A stretch of DNA of 64,000 nt, taken from assembly GCA_017516005.1 (NCBI GenBank), contig JAFWDU010000005.1:1-64000 (forward strand). The letters run 5' to 3'. Source of the DNA: Oscillospiraceae bacterium (GTDB lineage Bacteria > Bacillota > Clostridia > Oscillospirales > Oscillospiraceae). The notes under the pieces are model-generated. The model was not told the DNA's origin, searched no databases, and was given only the letters and a program-made list of their open reading frames with translations. Shown piece by piece: positions 61,228 through 64,000 of the stretch (positions within the stretch are counted from its first letter, which is position 1; each line of letters opens with the position of its first letter). Made by a program: the position numbers and the translations under genes.

Positions 61228-62331
61228 TCATCTGCGAAGGCGTTTTCCCCTTTGCGGCTTACCGGATTTCTGGATTTCCGCCTGCTGCTCCTCCCAGCGT
61301 TTTCTTCTCTTCCGCTGGATGGCTTCATCCGCCGCCTGCGGGATGCGTGTCTCCGCCCATTTTCCGCCTTTTCGGAGTCCGATAATCACAAACACAATCA
61401 GGGTGATTACCGGTGTCAGGCCAAAGAGCACTGCCAGAAGAAGGAGAAGCGCCAGATAGTCCTCAGTCATACGGACCGCATTCTCCCAGTACGGGTAGAG
61501 AATGCTTTTCAGACGCATGGAACGTTTTCCGTAATCCCGGATTACCTGAATCAGGTTCTTGATCTTATAACGCGCGGAGTTGTCGACGATGTCTCCTCTG
61601 CCAATCGGGAAGCTCTCTTTCATGAGATTCAATCCATAACCGGAAAGAATTTCCGGAAGGACAATCTCATAGCAGGTAAATTTCACTTCCGCCATGCTTG
61701 AAAGCGCACTGTAGCTCATGAAGATGCCTGCCGTCTGATCCCAGGCAGCCTTGGACGCAAAGTCCGTTTCACGGCGGATGACTCCGGCAACATAGAACGG
61801 CTGATTTCCGATATAGACCGTCAGTCCAGCCACATCCATACCGCCGAATACCTGCCACGCGGTCACCTCATCCAGAACCACTCTGTCCTGCATGAAATCA
61901 TTCGGCGAGAGATAACTGCCGCTGTACAGATCAAAGGGATGGAACAAGAAGTAGTTGCCTTCCACTCCAACCGCCTGAACTGTCGCGCTTCCATGCTCCG
62001 TGGATACCGTTACCGTTCCGAATGCGGAAGCCGCATCCGAAAAAAGGCTCCCGCCTTTCGGTGCCGTCAGGGATGCATCGACAAATTTCTGTGCCAGGGT
62101 CTCCCGAAAACTCTCAATTTCACCCAGTTCCATTCCACCATCTTCCGGCAGGAAACAGGCAATCTGAGCGAAATTCATCTCGCTTTCACCACGCCAGCTT
62201 TTTGCCGCATGAATGGTGCGCAGTTTTCCGGAAACAATGAAGAATGCTACGATGCATGCAAGGCAAAGGACAATCAGGATGGCATCTACAACAAGGAGCC
62301 TCCAGGGAAGCGCGTGTTTCTTCGCTCTCAT
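61228..62331 (-). CDS. MacB periplasmic-core-like membrane protein with two spans
   Basis: The 367-residue protein has an N-terminal span (about 11-33), an extracytoplasmic domain of about 250 residues with MacB-core features (VVLDEVTAWQVFG, 'GLTVYIGNQPFYVAGVIRRE'), and a second span (about 292-318). It ends in a 49-residue, strongly basic cytoplasmic tail. Classic MacB has four spans; here the three-helix FtsX part is missing. ATG overlaps the stop of the adaptor gene by 4 bp. No ATPase lies downstream; it may be outside the window or the protein may act without one. Function unknown. Confidence 0.7.
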   Translation of the reverse strand: MRAKKHALPWRLLVVDAILIVLCLACIVAFFIVSGKLRTIHAAKSWRGESEMNFAQIACFLPEDGGMELGEIESFRETLAQKFVDASLTAPKGGSLFSDAASAFGTVTVSTEHGSATVQAVGVEGNYFLFHPFDLYSGSYLSPNDFMQDRVVLDEVTAWQVFGGMDVAGLTVYIGNQPFYVAGVIRRETDFASKAAWDQTAGIFMSYSALSSMAEVKFTCYEIVLPEILSGYGLNLMKESFPIGRGDIVDNSARYKIKNLIQVIRDYGKRSMRLKSILYPYWENAVRMTEDYLALLLLLAVLFGLTPVITLIVFVIIGLRKGGKWAETRIPQAADEAIQRKRRKRWEEQQAEIQKSGKPQRGKRLRR

Positions 62332-64000
62332 GATGCATCCGGCAGCCGCACCTGGGCGCCGGCCTCAATCGGGCGGTTTGATGTTGTTATGACGAAATCT
62401 CCTGGAGAGAGTCCTACAACAGCCGTCTGGGTATCATCACTGGCAAGTACTGTGACATCGACACGGCGGGCTGTATAACGTGTGGATAGGGCGTTGGATT
62501 TTTCCACCACGACAAGAACGTAGTTTCCGTTTGTATCACTGCGAAGGGCACTGTTGGGAATCAGGGCTTCATAGGTGGCACTCTTCTGTCCGATTGCAAG
62601 CGTCACGTTTGAACCGGGCTGGACACCCTCGCCTGTGAGGCGGAATACCAGGAATCGACCGGTCTGGGGATTCTGCGGATCCGGAATGATCTTTTCCAGC
62701 GTTGCTGTTACGCCACCGGAGTAGTAGTTGGAAAGCTTCGCCTGATCTCCGATTGTCACGCGGCGGGACTGGTCGGCCGTACAGCTGATACGGACGGTAT
62801 AGCCGCGGTCTTTGATTGTGATGGTCGCAAGCGGTGTCTCAGCGTTTGCAGTATTTCCAGCGGTGATGTTAACCGCACTGATAACACCTGATACTCTTGC
62901 CTTGACCTCAACCGCATCTGACTTTTCTTCCAGTTCAGTAATCTCAGATTTCTTCTTTTCAATGTCTTCCTTATCTTTCTGAAGGCGTAGGGCATCAGCA
63001 TTTCCTAAAGAAAGAGCGAAAGTTGCGTCTTCCAAAGCTTCCTTTGCGGAATCTAAAGTTGCTGCAGCTGATTGTGCGTCATTTAGGTTAGAGATGTAGT
63101 CCTGCAAATCTTCGATACGTTGCTGAATTCTTTCTTCCGATTCTTCAAGCAACTGAATTCGGTTTTCCACCGCATTCACAGCCATTTGAACCGCATTATA
63201 CTTTGATGCATTAGCGTTTTTATCACGCTCATATTGCTGGATATTATTCTCAGATTCAGTGATTTGATTTCTTAGTTCCTCTGTCGCATCTTTTGATTCC
63301 AATATTTCTTTAAGCTCACTCTGAAGTTCAGACAGGCTTTCTTCAATGACTGATTTATTCAGCTGTTCTTGCTCAAGATTGTTTGTTGCTGTTGTAATCT
63401 CTCTAAATGCCTCACGAAGCATAGCATAATCATCATCTGAAATATCTTCTTCTGCTATACCTGCGCGAAGCATTGCATTTTTGAGTGTTTGTTCGTTTCC
63501 TTCTCTGACATATACCTCCATCAGAGCAAGAGTTTTTTCACTTGTATAGTATGGATCCTCAACTACATATGCTTTTAGTTCATTATAACTTTCCCCATAC
63601 AGGTTTAAAGCATTATTGTATGCAGCTTCTGCTGAGTTCACTGCGGCATTCGCATTTTCTAGCTCTTCCCTTTTTTCACTTATTTCCTGCTGTTTTTCGT
63701 CAATCAGTTCTTTAAACACTTCTTGAGTATTGTGCTTATCTAGCAACTCCTGATTTTTGGCTTTTTTCTCCTTTTCCTCTTCCAATTTAGTCGTTATCGA
63801 TTCCATTTCGTTTTTTAATTCCTGTAAATACTCCTGGTTTGCTAAATAATCCTTATCAGATTTAGCATCGTTTACTGCTTTTGACGCTTCGGATTTTTCT
63901 CTATCCAGTGTTTTTTGAGATGCCTCAGCAGAAACAAGTAATGATTTTATTCTACTTGGATCAACATTAGAGTAAAGTTTATAGTTTTCCAATGCCTCGT
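62328..64000 (-). CDS. HlyD/MacA-like adaptor with giant coiled coil (partial)
   Basis: At least 557 residues; the N-terminus lies beyond the right edge (the frame is open to 64000; the TTG at 63992 is not a reliable start). Visible parts: a very long coiled coil (about residues 10-360 from that TTG), rich in Glu/Gln/Lys/Asn, then a lipoyl-like segment 'VSGVISAVNITAGNTANAETPLATI', a beta-barrel domain, and a membrane-proximal domain 'GDFVITTSNRPIEAGAQVRL'. The coiled coil is much longer than MacA or TolC adaptors need. Coding of the coiled-coil part (about 63000-64000) is clearly more AT-rich than the rest. Confidence 0.8.
   Translation of the reverse strand, partial: EALENYKLYSNVDPSRIKSLLVSAEASQKTLDREKSEASKAVNDAKSDKDYLANQEYLQELKNEMESITTKLEEEKEKKAKNQELLDKHNTQEVFKELIDEKQQEISEKREELENANAAVNSAEAAYNNALNLYGESYNELKAYVVEDPYYTSEKTLALMEVYVREGNEQTLKNAMLRAGIAEEDISDDDYAMLREAFREITTATNNLEQEQLNKSVIEESLSELQSELKEILESKDATEELRNQITESENNIQQYERDKNANASKYNAVQMAVNAVENRIQLLEESEERIQQRIEDLQDYISNLNDAQSAAATLDSAKEALEDATFALSLGNADALRLQKDKEDIEKKKSEITELEEKSDAVEVKARVSGVISAVNITAGNTANAETPLATITIKDRGYTVRISCTADQSRRVTIGDQAKLSNYYSGGVTATLEKIIPDPQNPQTGRFLVFRLTGEGVQPGSNVTLAIGQKSATYEALIPNSALRSDTNGNYVLVVVEKSNALSTRYTARRVDVTVLASDDTQTAVVGLSPGDFVITTSNRPIEAGAQVRLPDAS

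Overview
The window is about 64 kb of a mid-GC Gram-positive chromosome. The sequence points to an anaerobic, gut-type Clostridia, Oscillospiraceae- or Lachnospiraceae-like. Supporting features are strong SD sequences, a Firmicutes-style dcw cluster with mraZ, PASTA PBP and ftsL, TrmK/Nif3, YloU/YloV, XpaC/TelA, DUF1858, a DUF2975/HTH/DUF4173 module and a YtrA-type GntR-ABC operon. MurE carries the DNPR motif expected for meso-diaminopimelate peptidoglycan. Nearly all of it is housekeeping chromosome. No prophage, CRISPR array or intact insertion sequence was seen. The last 4 kb looks more accessory.

Layout. 1-445: two tandem consensus promoters point left off the window, most likely serving an rRNA operon outside it. 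446-1372: metA. 1670-5043 (minus): a four-gene envelope operon xpaC-telA-lemA-TPM. 5329-6791: rpe and a DUF975 membrane protein. 6853-12368: PRTase, patatin, pepF with a GNAT gene, and a DMT exporter. 12505-15331 (minus): proB-proA-proC. 15531-18084 (minus): yebC, nif3-trmK, DUF1858. 18133-19897 (minus): rpsB-tsf, followed by a 1.1-kb gene-free stretch. 21119-28885 (plus): rpsT, malic enzyme, recG (frameshifted), a candidate structured RNA, gpmI, yloU-yloV. 29022-31671 (minus): htrA and an M42 peptidase. 31786-32252 (minus): five tRNAs (transcribed Val-Asp-Phe-Gly-Cys). 32445-34382 (minus): yerC-methyltransferase-hslO. 34595-47183 (minus): the dcw cell-wall/division cluster mraZ-rsmH-ftsL-pbp-murE-murF-mraY-ftsW-murG-ftsQ, then ftsZ with its own promoter. 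47603-49082: a sigma factor and a membrane partner. 49339-52976 (minus): a heterodimeric ABC exporter. 53184-55698 (minus): DUF2975-HTH-DUF4173-hypothetical. 56063-57830: ferredoxin, trmN6-like, rsmI. 58271-60183: YtrA-type regulator plus ABC transporter. 60540-61076: nitroreductase. 61228-64000 (minus): a MacB-core membrane protein and a very long coiled-coil adaptor that runs off the right edge.

How the genes work together. Peptidoglycan precursor synthesis (murE, murF, mraY, murG), polymerisation (ftsW and the PBP) and division (ftsL, ftsQ, ftsZ) share one transcription direction. They start from a promoter followed by a phased MraZ operator. murD, murC, murB and ftsA are not in the cluster. 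Proline synthesis is complete in one operon. RsmH and RsmI, which both modify C1402 of 16S rRNA, are both present but in separate operons.

Most notable items: a one-base frameshift just before the Walker A motif of recG; a candidate structured RNA with its own terminator after recG; a perfect 35-bp palindrome over the yloU promoter; operator-like repeats at the GntR, HTH and mraZ promoters; and the two-TM MacB-core protein paired with a giant coiled-coil adaptor whose coiled-coil region differs in base composition from its neighbours. All functions are assigned from recognisable motifs and protein family memory; no database search was run.
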